From Hippasteria phrygiana (taxonomy: Eukaryota > Echinodermata > Asteroidea > Valvatida > Goniasteridae), in contig JAZGUH010000184.1 in assembly GCA_037893225.1 (NCBI GenBank), forward strand, positions 1,054,001 to 1,118,000: a stretch of DNA of 64,000 nt, in the 5' to 3' direction. This document shows positions 43,335 through 53,575 of this stretch, one piece after another. The translations under genes and the position numbers were made by a program. Under the pieces are notes generated by a model. It did no database searches. It was not told the origin of the DNA and was given only the letters and a program-made list of their open reading frames with translations. Numbering within the stretch: the stretch's first letter is position 1; the number at the start of each line of letters is the position of its first letter.

Positions 43335-44150
43335 AGAGTACATTGCATTTGAAAGTTAACCTTGGAATGGGAATTTCTCTTAACATCTTTTCTCTTCCCA
43401 GGGAATTCATTTTCATGACACAAAATGTAAAAGATTTCTAGGGCTGTCCCCAATATACCGAATATTCGATTGTCAACCGAATATTCAAATACCTTTTTCC
43501 TAGTTCAAATATTCGAAAAAATGTATATGCACGTACAGATACGACTTTGATGCTATTTTAATAGAAAAGTTACGGTGCTTAAGTGTCAAATGCCGCATTT
43601 TTGTCTGGTAACTTTTTGTGGACGGAGGTTTATTGTTCCGTCCGTAAAACCCTTGACACTTGTAAAATAACTACTGCCAAAACCCAGTCTGGAGCGTTTT
43701 TTTGTTATCAGAAAGTTCCACGTACCCGTAATGATCTTGATAAACAAGCGCATGCAAAAAATGTTGATTGGGCGGTCCATAATATCAATCGCCGCACGTA
43801 AAACACCGGCGTGTTTTGCGTGCAACTTTTTAAAGTTTTACCGGCACGGCATGCAAAACGTGATCGGCGAGTATCGAATATTCGAATATTCGGTCAAACC
43901 TAGTTTCGAATAATCGAATACTAAAATTAATCGAATACTAAAATTATTCGAAAATGAACAGCCCTAAAAATTTCCCCACAGTGGGAAAACATTTTCTTCC
44001 CTTTTCACACGAGTGGAAAAACATTTTACACCTTTTCGCACAAGTGGGGGGGAGTTGCGTGCGAAATGCGAATGTGAATGTGACTGTATATTCTTTTCAC
44101 TAAATTTCCCATCCCCATTCGCAGTGTCAATTTTAAATTGCAAGTATTGT
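43335..44150 (-). repeat. GAAAGTTAACACTG element split by the hAT-like element
   Basis: TTGCATTTGAAAGTTAACCT and CTTCCCAGGGAATTCATTTT run up to 43439; the repeat resumes at 43966 with TCCCCACAGTGGGAAAACAT and ends near CATTCGCAGTGTCAATTTTA. The 526 bp between is the hAT-like element. Confidence 0.65.
43440..43965 (-). mobile_element. hAT-like 526 bp TIR element (uninterrupted)
   Basis: AGGGCTGTCCCCAATATACC at the left and TTCGAAAATGAACAGCCCT at the right; subterminal TATTCGAATATTCG repeats. Reversed, it aligns with both flanks of the retrotransposon at 13459-16486 and supplies the empty site (GTTACCAGACAAAAATG). A partial right end is at 57000-57123 and a left end at 36095-36146. Confidence 0.75.
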
Positions 44151-44169
44151 ACACACACACACACACACA

Positions 44170-44330
44170 GTCATGTAAACTGGTGCAATCGTGGACCTCC
44201 TATTGTCCCTCTTTTGTTTATACTCTAACTTTTTCGGAAGGCCTCCCATTGGTTTTGTACACGATTTTCAATCATGGACCTTGACACAATCGCGGACCCT
44301 ATTGTCCTCTTTGTGAAAGGTCCACGGTCT
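44170..44330 (+). repeat. Second copy of the 7141-7335 repeat
   Basis: GTCATGTAAACTGGTGCAAT and TTTTCGGAAGGCCTCCCATT in the same order as at 7141. A (CA)n run precedes it at 44151-44169. Confidence 0.55.
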
Positions 44331-44624
44331 GAATAGCTATACAAACGCACACGCACACACCCATTGGAATTTCAAAAATGCTCAGGCTGTAGTTTGACTA
44401 TTTACACGCCATGTGCATATACATGTAGTAGTTTTCATTTCTTAACCCTAACCCCCTAGGCATATTTGGTGGGGTTTGGCGAAGTGGTTATTTTGCATGA
44501 GGTCTCACTTACTTTGATTGGTCAACATTTTTGGGGCACAACTTCTCCTATTGGTTGAAATGTGTCAACGTCCCCACAGCAGCTTCAATTGATCCAGCTG
44601 TGGATCCAGTACTTAGCTTCCCCC

Positions 44625-44993
44625 AATTCGGTCGATTCACAACTCAGTGCGCCGCCAGCGGCAAGCTGGGAAAGGCCAATTTCCCACTTTCAGGGTCGAC
44701 ATCGCATCTATCGCGTTGTATTAGATGATGGACACTACAGCAGTATGGATTTCGCGCGAATGCGAGTGGATGAGTTAAAGCAATTTTTGGCTAATCGGGG
44801 AATACCTTGTGCGGGAAAGAAGAGAGAGCAGTTGATATATTTAGCGGAGAAGAGGGGTGTAAGTACGGTCGATGCATTGGCGATACCCACTTCCGGTTTT
44901 GCGATGTCGACTTTTTTTTCCATGATGCAATGCGTCATTTGGCCTCTCCCCGGTTGCCGCTGGCGGCGCACCGAGTTGTGAATCGACCGAATT
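44625..44993 (+). mobile_element. TIR element with open SAP-motif frame, copy 2
   Basis: AATTCGGTCGATTCACAACT to its inverse AGTTGTGAATCGACCGAATT; 369 bp. The pair of TIRs is longer than 30 bp with few mismatches (CAGTGCGCCGCCAGCGGCAA / TTGCCGCTGGCGGCGCACCG). It encloses the open frame at 44745. Confidence 0.75.
44745..44981 (+). CDS. SAP-motif N-terminal fragment inside a MITE
   Basis: The ATG at 44745 opens 78 codons: MDFARMRVDELKQFLANRGI then PCAGKKREQLIYLAEKRGV. The pattern MxVDELKxFLxxRGIxxxGKKxxLIxLA is that of a SAP motif, a ~35-residue DNA-binding helix-turn-helix found in chromatin and repair proteins and at the N-terminus of some multicopy invertebrate proteins. After residue ~38 the frame runs into the right TIR and has no domain character. 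It is probably the first exon of a larger element protein, left behind by internal deletion; a donor-like GTAAGTAC at 44857 directly follows the SAP codons. Expression as such is doubtful. Confidence 0.5.
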   Translation: MDFARMRVDELKQFLANRGIPCAGKKREQLIYLAEKRGVSTVDALAIPTSGFAMSTFFSMMQCVIWPLPGCRWRRTEL

Positions 44994-45107
44994 CACTAGG
45001 CATTTTGTTTTACTAGGAAGTGTCCTCAACCTGTCAACATCTAACACAACTAGGGGTTAGGGTTAATAGGTAAAAACGGTATTTGATGTGTTGTGGTTTT
45101 CTTTCAG

Positions 45108-45185
45108 ATGAAGGAAATTGAAATCTGTCCAGACTGCTACCTGTCGGCCAGCATCAAACGAGATAAGTGGTTCTGCGAAGTCTGT
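45108..45185 (+). CDS. ZMYND8: ZMYND8 homologue, exon 9: zinc-binding linker (residues 398-423)
   Basis: 78 bp, phase 0 both ends (CTTTCAG / GTAAGT). It encodes [20 protein letters not shown] and WFCEVC. Cys404, 407, 420 and 423 form the C2C2 zinc site between bromodomain and PWWP that welds the PHD-bromo-PWWP reader of ZMYND8 into one unit. Spacing CxxC...WFCxxC is conserved. Confidence 0.93.
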
Positions 45186-45296
45186 GTAAGTTGATCTCGT
45201 TTTGTGGACCATCTGTGTTTAAACCCCTTTTGTCTGGCCCATGGGGGGGGGGGGGCAGCTGGTATGACAAGAAGGGGGTGTGCAGATAAGTGGTAA

Positions 45297-45455
45297 CGTA
45301 AACAATAGGCACCACACTTTATAATAGAGTGGTCCTATTCATTGTACTTGGAAACCCCCCCCCCCTTTCGTGTGAATGAAAGCTTCGTTTGAAAAAGCTC
45401 TGTCTGTTCATTACACTCCCATTCAAGAACAATATAGTTAAAACATGAATGGATA
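45297..45455. mobile_element. Partial family C element
   Basis: AACAATAGGCACCACACTTT, AGAGTGGTCCTATTCATTGT and CACTCCCATTCAAGAACAAT match the family C copy at 788-1086. Both TIRs are missing. Confidence 0.5.
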
Positions 45456-45539
45456 TTCTTTCGTCTATAAAACCTCATTTGAATCGGGTGATTAGCAGTA
45501 TAGCCAAAAGGCCCCACGGCCAAGAGTTAATTGATGATA

Positions 45540-45957
45540 AGCCAGTTCTGTATTCCAACTGCGCATGTGCACAACAAGATTCAACTATTTTTCTCTCGGG
45601 ATAAACGTGGCAGATAAATGCACACAAGGCTATGGGGGACATGGTATCTAAATCTGCATTCTGTGCAATTTTTCATGCAATCAAAAAGACGACAGAAACT
45701 TTTGTTAGAACAAAAGTTTGGACACACAAGACACCTGAAAACACTTCGCTGTCCAAACGCTTTTTGAAAAATGTTTCTTCAGAACACGACGATATCTATA
45801 AATTTGTTGGTACCTGCACAACAAGATTCAACTATTTTTCTCTCGGGATAAACGTGGCAGATATCTATAAATTTGTTGGTACCTGCTATGCTTTTGCACG
45901 TATACGATGTCAAATCTTGATGTGCATATGCGCAGTTGGAATTCCGAGCTGGCTTAG
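45540..45957. mobile_element. TIR element with TCCAACTGCGCATGTGCA ends
   Basis: AAGCCAGTTCTGTATTCCAA and CTGCGCATGTGCACA at the left are inverse to TGTGCATATGCGCAG and TTGGAATTCCGAGCTGGCTT at the right. TTCAACTATTTTTCTCTCGG and ATATCTATAAATTTGTTGGT each occur twice inside. A 149-codon frame over it shows no domain. Confidence 0.6.
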
Positions 45958-46507
45958 TTGTAGTGATGTGAAAAGTAACTATAATTATGCATGGCACGTG
46001 AGCAGCTGCGTATATGCGTGCGTGCGTTGCATGCGTGCGTTAAAGATGCGTCAAACATGCGTTAAAGTAATTCGAGAATAATATTATGAAAAGGAATTTG
46101 AATAACAGTGGAAGTTTTACTTGTTCTAAAAAGAATTTAGTCAGTTGGCGTTTGGCGGTTGAAGAAGTAGGGGATGGCGTTTAGAGGTTGAAGAGGAAAG
46201 ATGTAGTTTGGGATCTGGAAAAGGAAATACATTTTAAAGAGATTTCGCAAACACTACACTTTGAGGTGCGACTGTCTTTGTTGGTTCGTTGTCCGAGAAT
46301 TATTCAGAAGTTCCCCTTTCCCGACTTCACACGAAGTTTTCCCCGGGACTGCGTTCCTGAACCTGACGCTTTACATATTGATTGGCCACATGTACCAGTT
46401 GTTCATACTTTGTGGCAGTCAACATTTACGTGAACTGTCAAACCTGTAAACATTTGACCTCAATCTGCCATCTGAGTCATGAGAAAGTAGTAAAAAAAAC
46501 TTTTGTT

Positions 46508-46807
46508 TTTACCCCTTGAGTACGGTATTTTACGGGAGACGTCGGGGTGCCGCGGCAGCTCTGGCAGCTCTGGCAGCCAAGCGAACCGCTACAATGTGTT
46601 TGTGCCGTCAAGCGTAACCTATACACAATAATCCAACAATGGATTGAAACTGCACAAACAGCGGCCAATGGCGTCATCCGTCCTGGTGGCACTGTTTAAT
46701 CCAACAATGGATTGAAACTGCACAAACAGCGGCCAATTGCGTCATCCGGCCTGGTGGCACTGTTTTTTTTTTGCGCCAAATTCCGTCATCCGTACGCAAA
46801 GGGTTAA
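46508..46807 (+). mobile_element. Family B TTAA element with internal duplication
   Basis: ACCCCTTGAGTACGGTATTT to CCGTACGCAAAGGGTTAA. The segment AATCCAACAATGGATTGAAA...GGCACTGTT is present twice in tandem, lengthening it to 300 bp. The left TTAA reads TTTA. Confidence 0.65.
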
Positions 46808-47017
46808 CCATGATTTTGTGCACATTCGTATGGGTTTATTCGGATTATTGAAATCGAAAAAAAGCCAGGGCATTGTTGGAGGTTTCAGAAACAGATTTCT
46901 TGAAGATAATGATCTATGTCTGAGGATTGCCACTGGTATCATCTTTATAAACAGTAAGCTTTCAGATTGAAACTATTCAATGTGGCTTTTGATTATTACC
47001 AAAACTGTATCATACCT

Positions 47018-47288
47018 TTAACCCCTTGAATACGGACGACGGCCATAGTAGCCGCGGTTTGAAAAAAGACCACCTGGCCGGTTATCGTCTATATGCACAT
47101 TCCTGCGTGTACTCAGTCCATTCATGTTTATCGTTCTTGAATGGGAGTGTAATAAATAGATGGAGCTTTCATTCACAAGTGTGATGAACAGGACCACTCT
47201 ATTCAGTGTGGTGCCTTTACACTTGGCTGCACAGCCCGTTCTTTGCATACCAGCACCCCATCAATAACAGCTGGATGCATGGGGTTAA
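47018..47288 (+). mobile_element. TTAA-flanked TIR element, family C (best preserved)
   Basis: TTAACCCCTTGAATACGGAC to GCTGGATGCATGGGGTTAA with TTAA at both ends; 271 bp. Serves as the reference for family C. Confidence 0.7.
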
Positions 47289-47415
47289 TATTTGCTCTGT
47301 ATTAATCGTAGGGTACATGTAGTAGCCCTCGGCCATATAGCACTCAATGAGATTCATGGTGTCTCACTTCTACCTAATACCTACATAGAGATATGACTTT
47401 CAGAGATCTCTTATT

Positions 47416-47510
47416 GCGGGGTAAGGTATCTCTGTTGGTAGAGCACTGGAATGGAAGCCCAGAGGTCTCGGGTTCCAGTCCTGCCCGAGTCGAGTGTTCT
47501 TGTCTGGACA
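47416..47510 (+). mobile_element. tRNA-derived SINE next to exon 10
   Basis: GGTATCTCTGTTGGTAGAGC (A box) and GGGTTCCAGTCC (B box) with tRNA-like spacing; the anticodon-arm equivalent is mismatched and the acceptor stem does not pair. It lies 55 bp before the acceptor of the PWWP exon. Confidence 0.55.
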
Positions 47511-47566
47511 GATGGATACATCAAACTTGCAATATAAGAAGCTTTTCCCTCGCTCTTGTCTCATAG

Positions 47567-47682
47567 CGGGACCCTCACAAGCTTGTCTGGGCCAGACTGC
47601 AGGGCTTCCCGTTCTGGCCATCCAAGGTCATCCGTGAGAAAGACGGAACGCTAGATGTTCGTTTCTTTGGACAGCATGACAG
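47567..47682 (+). CDS. ZMYND8: ZMYND8 homologue, exon 10: PWWP start (residues 424-461)
   Basis: 116 bp (TTGTCTCATAG / GTAAAA), leaving AG of an Arg codon. It encodes [20 protein letters not shown] then a [14 protein letters not shown] end. LVWAxLxGFPFWPxKV is the PWWP signature (here PFWP at 438-441), the aromatic-cage domain that in ZMYND8 contacts methylated histone H3 and DNA. Confidence 0.94.
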
Positions 47683-47980
47683 GTAAAATGAAGACTGTAT
47701 TCGCACTGGACTTATTTCCATTCAATGTTACTGAAATGATGGTAAAATTGCAGCGGTTAAATCCACTGTTGTATTTTTGGTCAGTTTCAGTATCATAGAA
47801 TCTTCAGACACAATTTTTTCTTAAAAAAGAAGACCCAAATAAGTTCTAACAATGTTTTTTTTAATGTTTTGAGACCCTGGCAGCACACTCAACATGTGAT
47901 TCGGAATAAGGGTCAGAATAAGGTACAGGGATATATTTGATATCATTGGAAAGCCTATTATTCCTCTTAATTCTGACATA

Positions 47981-48426
47981 TGTGACCCGCTCTGCAAAAA
48001 GGGCACTTAAGTCGCTGTATGCTTTTACGAGTTATGGGCCGTTCAATGTGAAGAGGGTGAACAATTCTTCAAACAAGTGATTTTGAAGGGAGGGAATTTT
48101 TTGCATCTTTGATACCTATATTATTCTATTTCATAACCAAAATCTTTGATTTCAGTGAGTAAAGTTGGAAAAACAATGTGTTTTTGTCGAGTGCTTCCAT
48201 CTATTGCTTTACTTTTTGTTTTTTTAAATGGCTTCTTTCTCCTTAAGTCATTTCAAGAAATTCCTGAAAACAAACATGCAAATTTCCAAATATCTCGTGA
48301 TTGCAAAATGCTAGAGACCTCAGACATATACCATATGAAAGCTTATAAAATTGCCTTTCCAGCTATATATAAAACACTACTTTCAAATTTTGCAACATAA
48401 GTGCCCTTTTTGCAGAGCGGGTCACA
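47981..48426 (+). mobile_element. 446 bp TIR element, copy 1
   Basis: TGTGACCCGCTCTGCAAAAA plus GGGCAC at the left and the exact inverse at the right: a 26 bp TIR. The reverse-oriented copy at 54766-55211 has the same length and very similar interior (GTTGGAAAAACAATGTG..., TTTCAAGAAATTCCTGAAAA). Non-coding apart from a chance frame. Confidence 0.8.
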
Positions 48427-48484
48427 TATCTCACTATACTTCCAGGAATCTCTGTCTGTGTGTATGTACGTGCACGCAATATAT

Positions 48485-48880
48485 CTCCGAGGACAAGAGA
48501 AGAAAGGAGACACAAAGAATCCTTTCAGTCCTCGAACGTAGAGTCTTTTGTTGAAATCGGTCCTCGAACGTAAGGATACGTGCTTAGTCTATGGGGTTTG
48601 GCTATATCAAGGGAACAAAAGGAAACACAAAGCTTCGTCCTCGGACGTAGTAGGGAAGTACGACTGTATGTGTTGTATGTACAGGTTCTGTATATACTTC
48701 TGAGGACAAGAGGAGAACGAAAATACAAAGAAACCTTTCAGTCCTCGCAAGTAAAGTCTTTTGTTGAAATCGGTCCTCGCAATAAAAATTATACGTGCTT
48801 AGTCTATGTGGTTGGGTTATATTAAAGAAATAATAGGAAACACAAAGCATTGTCCTCGGAAGTATTGGGAAAGTATGACT
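48485..48880 (+). repeat. Two tandem ~200 bp units
   Basis: GAGGACAAGAGAAGAAAGGA...CCTTTCAGTCCTCGAACGTA...TGTTGAAATCGGTCCTCG, then GTGCTTAGTCTATG and GGAAACACAAAGC, occur once at 48485-48660 and again at 48700-48870. AGTACGACTGTATGTG and AGTATGACTGTGTGTC close the units. Confidence 0.6.
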
Positions 48881-49688
48881 GTGTGTCTGTCCGTAATTCG
48901 ATTATCTCCAGAACCGGGCACTGTATGAAGTTGAAAATCGGCAGGTGTATTTCTCAGGACCCAAGAATATGCAGTGTCAAGTTTGAAGTTGTTTGGATGA
49001 GCGGTTCTCAAAAAAGCAGCAATACCGGAGGCCTAGACCCGCAAACGTGGCAGTATAGACCGCCACACACTGCTGCACATTTTGAACGGGCACTGCACTG
49101 CACTGTACCACCACACATGCAATGGGGCGTGATCTAATATGCAAATTAGATGCATGCGCATCAGTGTTACAAAACCAGCTCTTCCCAAGAAACTCACTTC
49201 CAAAACTGTGATACACGTGTGGCATGGAAACATACACCCGTGGCTATTTTTTACGAAAGCCAATCAATTTTTCCATTTCGAACAGGCACATTTTGAACGG
49301 GCACTGCACTAGTTAATCTTGAAAATTCAAACTTGGGAGATGTTACAGAGGGGTACAAATATGGTCATTTGAAGAAAAAACTTCTTTTTTCTTGTACATT
49401 CAGAATGACACACCTAATTTTTCCATATGATGCACGATATGGGGCAGAGGGAACCCCCCCCCCCCTTTTTGTGTTGGTCATTGTGTTTCCGGAATCTCAG
49501 GAATTCTTTTCAGTTAGGTAACAATAGTCTGGCGAGTGTATAGGGTATTAGGGACAAAAACCCTCTGCCCCATATCGTGCTGGGTATACATTTTTCACCA
49601 AATCCAAGATGGTGGCAGTGTCCAAGAAATGGCTGATGATATTAAAGAGTACTCTGACTTAATTTTGTAATGTTTTCTCCAAAATTAG
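48881..49688. other. Intron 10 distal part with a foldback
   Basis: TGCACGATATGGGGCAGAGG (49431) and its inverse CCTCTGCCCCATATCGTGCT (49552) define a small foldback. Its text CCTTTTTGTGTTGGTCATTG recurs reversed at 57460-57490. Otherwise unrecognised. Confidence 0.45.
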
Positions 49689-52320
49689 GGCGTGGGTTCC
49701 CATCTCGAGCTGTTACATGTATTCCCCCGAGATCCCCAACTCATCCAAGAAAAAGACATCGGGCCTCAGCACTTCCATCATGGAGATGGAAGTTCACATT
49801 GATAACCTGAAGAAAACCTTTGGCAGTGACTGCTTCCGCTACGCCCCCCACCGGACTGCCTACGGCAAGTTTGAGTGCCTGACCCTAGACCCGAAGGACA
49901 GGGAGAAGTGGGTGGCGAGCAGCAATACGACACTGATAAATGCCATGAGCGACAGGAGTAATCCCAAACAAGAACCGGTTCCCTCCACCTTCAAGATCAA
50001 GACTGAACCGATTGACTTCCAGACAGAAGACGGGAAAGTGGAGGTTGATGAACCATCAGAGGATCCCCATAGCAAAACGTCAACCGATCCAGTACCAGCA
50101 CGAGATGCTGCAGAGAAAGGAAAGGGAGCAAGTCTGTGTTTAGATCAGGATAATGAAAATGAGAAGTCTTCAGCATCTAGTCAAGGCACCCAGAAGGAAA
50201 AGCAGTCTGATTTTGATTTACCACCTACAGATGTGCCGGTCAACTCAGAGGGGTCAAGTGTTAAGAATGAAGCGTCAAATGTCAGACGCCAAGTGTTCAG
50301 TATCTCACGGAAGCAAACTGCTGGTGTGGACAAAGCAAACAAATCCACGGTTAAGATATCGGACACATTGATCGATGGCCCTGCTGCAAGCGACAAGGCG
50401 GATTCGGGCAATGCTGAGAGTGACAGCAGTGGGTTATCATCGCCGAGCAAGGCACCAGCTGGCGTGTTTGAAGCCAGTGATGAGAGCCTAGATGTGGACC
50501 CTCGGGTTGAAACGCAGTCGCCATCCGTGCAGCTCCTCGGCAAGACCAACATCTCAACAAAGGAGTTCAGCAGAAGTCTTGCCATTAAACTGAACAAAGT
50601 CAGCCCCAGGTCACTTGGGAAGATGGGGCGGCAGGTCAGTCAAGACACTGATGAGGCAGACAGAATGGACGATATCACGGACCATGACAATCAAAGGGAA
50701 GAGGTAATAGAGAAGGACACTGCAACTAATCAGAACAGCGAAGAATCTAAACAGTCAACAACAAAATGCATAGAGAGTGATGAACCTCCAATTCAGGTCC
50801 AAAAACCTCCTTCTTCCATTATTGATACCGGTAACTCTGTCAAATCTCCAAGTGACCTTAATATCAACTTGGAGGAGTCAAAACCTGATGAGGACATCGC
50901 AAGCACGTCGCAATCCCTGCCCAGGAAAGACAAGTTCCATATCAAACTGGGCAAGACTATCGAGACCATGAAGGCCTCACTGGGCATCGAGAGGCTGCAC
51001 AGCGTTGACAAGGAGACGTCTGATTCAGAGTCCTCGGACTCGGACTCGGACTCCAGCGAGGCCGATCACTCGGAAGACTCGGAGATGGAGGTGGATGAGG
51101 AGCAGGATGCTGGTGTCAAGAAGCAATCTGAGAGCCCAAGCAGGGGTGACACAACGACATCAAGTGAGGATGCCACCAAGAAGCTTACATCAATACAAGA
51201 TTTAGCTCTAGAAGAGTCTGGTAATACGACAAGTCCTAATCCAGACCATGAGAGTAAGCAGAAGAACCCAACAGAGTCCGATGGAAAGGTTGCCGCAAAT
51301 AGGAGTGAACCCGATGATGTTCCGGGACCGAGCATGTCCAAGAAACCCAGATTGGATGCCGATATCGACCTAGTAATGAGCTGTCATTCCGAAATATCTG
51401 ATTCCGATGATGGCGAGCTTGTCATCGACGAGTCTGGAACTGTGAACCAAACTGGCAGCCAATCACACAAAAGGACACCACTGTCTGACTCGGACACGGC
51501 CAAATCCAAAGACTCTTCATCCAAAGAGCCAGTACAGTCTAACAAAGCTCTCAAGGTGGACGTTCACGAGGACCCAGCAGCGATGGAAACGGATGATGTC
51601 ATCTTGGTATCCGACCCCTTTGAGAGACAGGACTGTGATTATGCTGATCAAAGTACAACGGAGCATGTGGATGCTACCTCACCTTTGCCCAGCCCACACA
51701 GAAACGAAACAATTCACGAGGAGGAAACAAGTCTTTTGGAGGAAAAAAGAACTGAAGTAGAAACTAGACTCAATGAGGAAACCGGACTCATGGAGGAAGC
51801 AAAACTTGATGATGAAACAAAACTCAAAGAGGATACAAGACTTATTGAGGAGTCAAGCGAGATGACAGAGCATCCTAGCACCCCACCGATAAACCCTTCA
51901 ACAAATAATTCAGTATCTTTGAACAATAGTTCCGCATCTTTGAACGACAATGCAACATCTGCGAAGGACGATACACAGAATGACAAATTGCAGATCTTGG
52001 TGGGTGCCACTGTGCCTACAAAACCAGTTTCTCCCTCTGTGGACCCAGCCCTGTCTCCCAAGACTCCCCTGTCTTTCTTCCCCAAGATCCTTGAGACTTT
52101 GCAGGCCAGCAAGAGGCCTGTATTCATACCGGACCCCCTGCCAACAACCAGTGCAGGAGAGGCCATAAAAAATCCACCACAGACCGTCACAGATAAGGAT
52201 GTGCCAAGCACCTCCAATAGCGGTAATGCCGGAGTGGAGAAAAACACTACGACTGAGCAAGACAAGAATTCTCCTGAGGATTCCTGCAGGAAGACAATGT
52301 ATAAGAAGTACATTAATAAG
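49689..52320 (+). CDS. ZMYND8: ZMYND8 homologue, exon 11: PWWP end and long disordered region (residues 462-1339)
   Basis: A 2632 bp exon (CTCCAAAATTAG / GTAAAG). The first base completes Arg462; AWVPISSCYMYSPE finishes the PWWP core and SIMEMEVHIDNLKKTFGSDC is its C-terminal helix. From ~560 the chain is Ser/Glu/Asp-rich and predicted disordered. Two islands resemble vertebrate ZMYND8: KFHIKLGKTIETMKASLGIE (~877-896), followed by a Ser/Asp/Glu run at ~906-936, and SDSDDGELVIDESG (~1032). PGPSMSKKPRLD near 1015 looks like a nuclear signal. Residues ~1140-1185 are a hexapeptide repeat (EET.L.). The Pro/Ser-rich tail ends KTMYKKYINK. Frame is open throughout and codon use is even, so it is intact. 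If intron 11 were retained the protein would stop seven codons on. Confidence 0.95.
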
Positions 52321-53040
52321 GTAAAGATACACATGTTCTGACAAGATTTTAAACTTTTTTTTAAATACCCGTTACCTATCCTAATGAAGAAACTTAGAGT
52401 TGGCTTTCGTAACACGTTCTGAACCCTTAATAAACCCGCACTGTATCACACACCTTAAGACATTATGCCTTGGATGTCCTTAGCAGTGGATGTTTACTCG
52501 TTAAGTTTTGTCTATGCTTGCTAGAAAACTAGCTTTTATTCCTGTTGACAGATTATTAGACAAAATTACTTTTTTGAACAAAAATAATTTTACTACACTG
52601 TGGAATGTCTTCAGTTGTCCACAAGAAACATTTTTAGAGCTGCATTCTTTTTTGGGGGGGAGGGGGGTGGGGAGATCGAATTTGATCTGTATGCAAATCA
52701 AACAGTGATGTTTTACGCCTACATAATAATGATTGACAGAGGAGTCTAGCAGTAGCTGCACGTCTGGAGACCACTGCAGCCTCTGAAAGGAAAAGCCAGT
52801 TCTGCCATTTACTAAGTGTGCCGGACGACAAATGTGTGTTTCTAAAAATTGTAGCAACATGTCTCTTGCTGCATACATGTCTCTTGGTGCAGTCGCAGGG
52901 GAAATATGCTATCAAATGTAGCCTGAGACGTGTTTCTGGGCCTCCATATTACCTTCCTGACTTTGATTATAGGGTAATGCTAACTTCAGCATGAATTAAG
53001 AAATAATGCGAAGTTCATAAAGGTTCTATATTTATCAGGA
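52321..53040. other. Intron 11 proximal part, nothing recognised
   Basis: Unique AT-rich DNA with a short G run at 52655. No shared repeat noticed. Confidence 0.45.
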
Positions 53041-53530
53041 CTGTAGTCGAGTCCATCACAAGTCCCTGCAAGTCCCTGCAAGTCCATCACAAACCTTCCA
53101 GTCCTAATTCCAATCACAAGCTATTCAAATGAGCTTTGACAAAGGCATTCCTTTGTCATTGTTCATCCAGTTACTTGTGACTGGCTTTATGAAAGGACTT
53201 GTGACTGGACTTGTGACTGGACTTGTGACTGGACTTGTGACTGGACTTGTGACTGGACTTGTGACTGGACTTGTGACTGGACTTGTGACTGGACTTGTGA
53301 CTGGACTTGTGACTGGACTTGTGACTGGACTTGTGACTGGACTTGTGAAAGGACTTGTGACTGGACTTGTGAAAGGACTTGTGACTGGACTTGTGAAAGG
53401 ACTTGTGAAAGGACTTGTGAAAGGACTTGTGAAAGGACTTGTGAAAGGACTTGTGAAAGGACTTGTGAAAGGACTTGTGAAAGGACTTGTGAAAGGACTT
53501 GTGAAAGGACTTGACTACAGCCCTGATATT
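53041..53530 (+). repeat. Expanded 12 bp minisatellite in a dispersed element
   Basis: About 27 units: first a block of ACTTGTGACTGG, then alternating units, then a block of ACTTGTGAAAGG (53171-53512). The flanks (CCATCACAAGTCCCTGCAAG, TTCATCCAGTTACTTGTGAC) match 4985-5185. Open frames on both strands (Gly-Leu-Val-Thr/Lys and His-Lys-Ser) follow from the multiple-of-three period. Confidence 0.9.
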
Positions 53531-53575
53531 TATACTGCAGAAATGCATTGTGCTGTTCTTAACTGCAGCAAAAAT

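Noticed and set aside
45632..46081. 149-codon plus-strand frame
   Set aside because: Runs through a TIR element with internal duplication; composition not protein-like.
47416..47490. Functional tRNA gene
   Set aside because: A and B boxes are present but acceptor and anticodon stems do not pair; SINE head more likely. The same applies to 16785, 26618 and 55715.
51714..52415. 233-codon minus-strand frame opposite exon 11
   Set aside because: Shadow of a conserved plus-strand exon; Ser/Val-rich by complement of its acidic codons.
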